Below are positions 60,657-64,000 of a stretch of 64,000 nucleotides of DNA, piece after piece. Made by a program: the position numbers and the translations under genes. Source of the stretch: Yonghaparkia sp. Root332 (GTDB lineage: Bacteria; Actinomycetota; Actinomycetes; Actinomycetales; Microbacteriaceae). The notes below the pieces were generated by a model. That model saw only the letters and a list, made by a program, of their open reading frames with translations, did not search any database and had not been told where the DNA came from. The stretch lies in assembly GCF_001425665.1 (NCBI RefSeq), contig NZ_LMCX01000001.1, positions 1,550,570-1,614,569 of the forward strand, read 5' to 3'. Position 1 is the first letter of the stretch; the number at the start of each line of letters is the position of its first letter.

Positions 60657-64000
<3,344 letters not shown>

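Overview
The window is about 72% GC outside the rRNA genes and reads as a chromosomal segment of a high-GC Gram-positive actinobacterium. Several things point to the family Microbacteriaceae: the gene orders (recA-recX-miaB-miaA-dapF-hflX-lexA; hisC-hisB-hisH-priA-infC-rpmI-rplT-pheST-argCJBDFH-tyrS-rrn), the actinobacterial families DUF3046 and DUF1844, PriA-type HisA, ThyX, and a 16S-23S spacer without tRNA genes. Genus cannot be fixed without a 16S comparison. About half of the starts are GTG, and 4-base GTGA/ATGA overlaps between adjacent genes are very common.

Layout. 1-4.4 kb: end of pnp, a PEBP-like protein, a microbial rhodopsin, an aldo/keto reductase and a TetR regulator. 4.4-8.3 kb: a histidine phosphatase, an MpaB-family oxygenase and a persulfide operon (CoA-disulfide reductase-rhodanese fusion, rhodanese, CstR-like repressor) whose promoter carries a palindromic operator. 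8.3-18.3 kb: dapB, a redox pair (thioredoxin plus DUF4395 membrane protein) next to OsmC and an SDR protein, thyX, an AbiEi/DUF559 protein, dapA and rnj (RNase J), and a lipoprotein. 18.3-32.3 kb: ftsK, pgsA, cinA-type amidase, clgR-like regulator, recA, recX, miaB, miaA, dapF, hflX, and the divergent lexA/LysM pair with one SOS box per promoter. 32.4-39.6 kb: hisC-hisB-hisH-priA, SseB, infC-rpmI-rplT and a SpoU methyltransferase. 39.6-46.2 kb: a two-component system, a frameshifted TAXI solute-binding lipoprotein and a glutamate-type ABC transporter. 46.2-60 kb: pheST, argCJBDFH, a 3-methyladenine glycosylase, a SatD-like/membrane protein pair and tyrS. 60-64 kb: the start of an rrn operon with a 100-bp leader duplication, complete 16S, the spacer, and 23S running off the right edge.

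The most general signal is regulatory. At least eighteen genes have a TANNNT -10 hexamer ending 6-9 bases before the start codon and no Shine-Dalgarno sequence, so their mRNAs should be leaderless. This pattern settles several start codons (hflX, rlmB-like, thyX, dapA) and argues against leader-based attenuation of the his and pheST genes. Genes with long leaders stand out against it: infC (AUC start), clgR, recA, LysM, the rhodopsin, and the glutamate transporter, which is preceded by a Cys-containing leaderless upstream ORF and an OmpR-type tandem site.

No IS element, prophage, CRISPR array, tRNA gene or attachment site was seen. The best candidates for undescribed biology are the SatD-like/five-helix membrane protein operon with two palindromic operators, the sensor kinase-TAXI module without a permease, the upstream peptide of the glutamate transporter, and the rhodopsin that lacks the usual counterion histidine.
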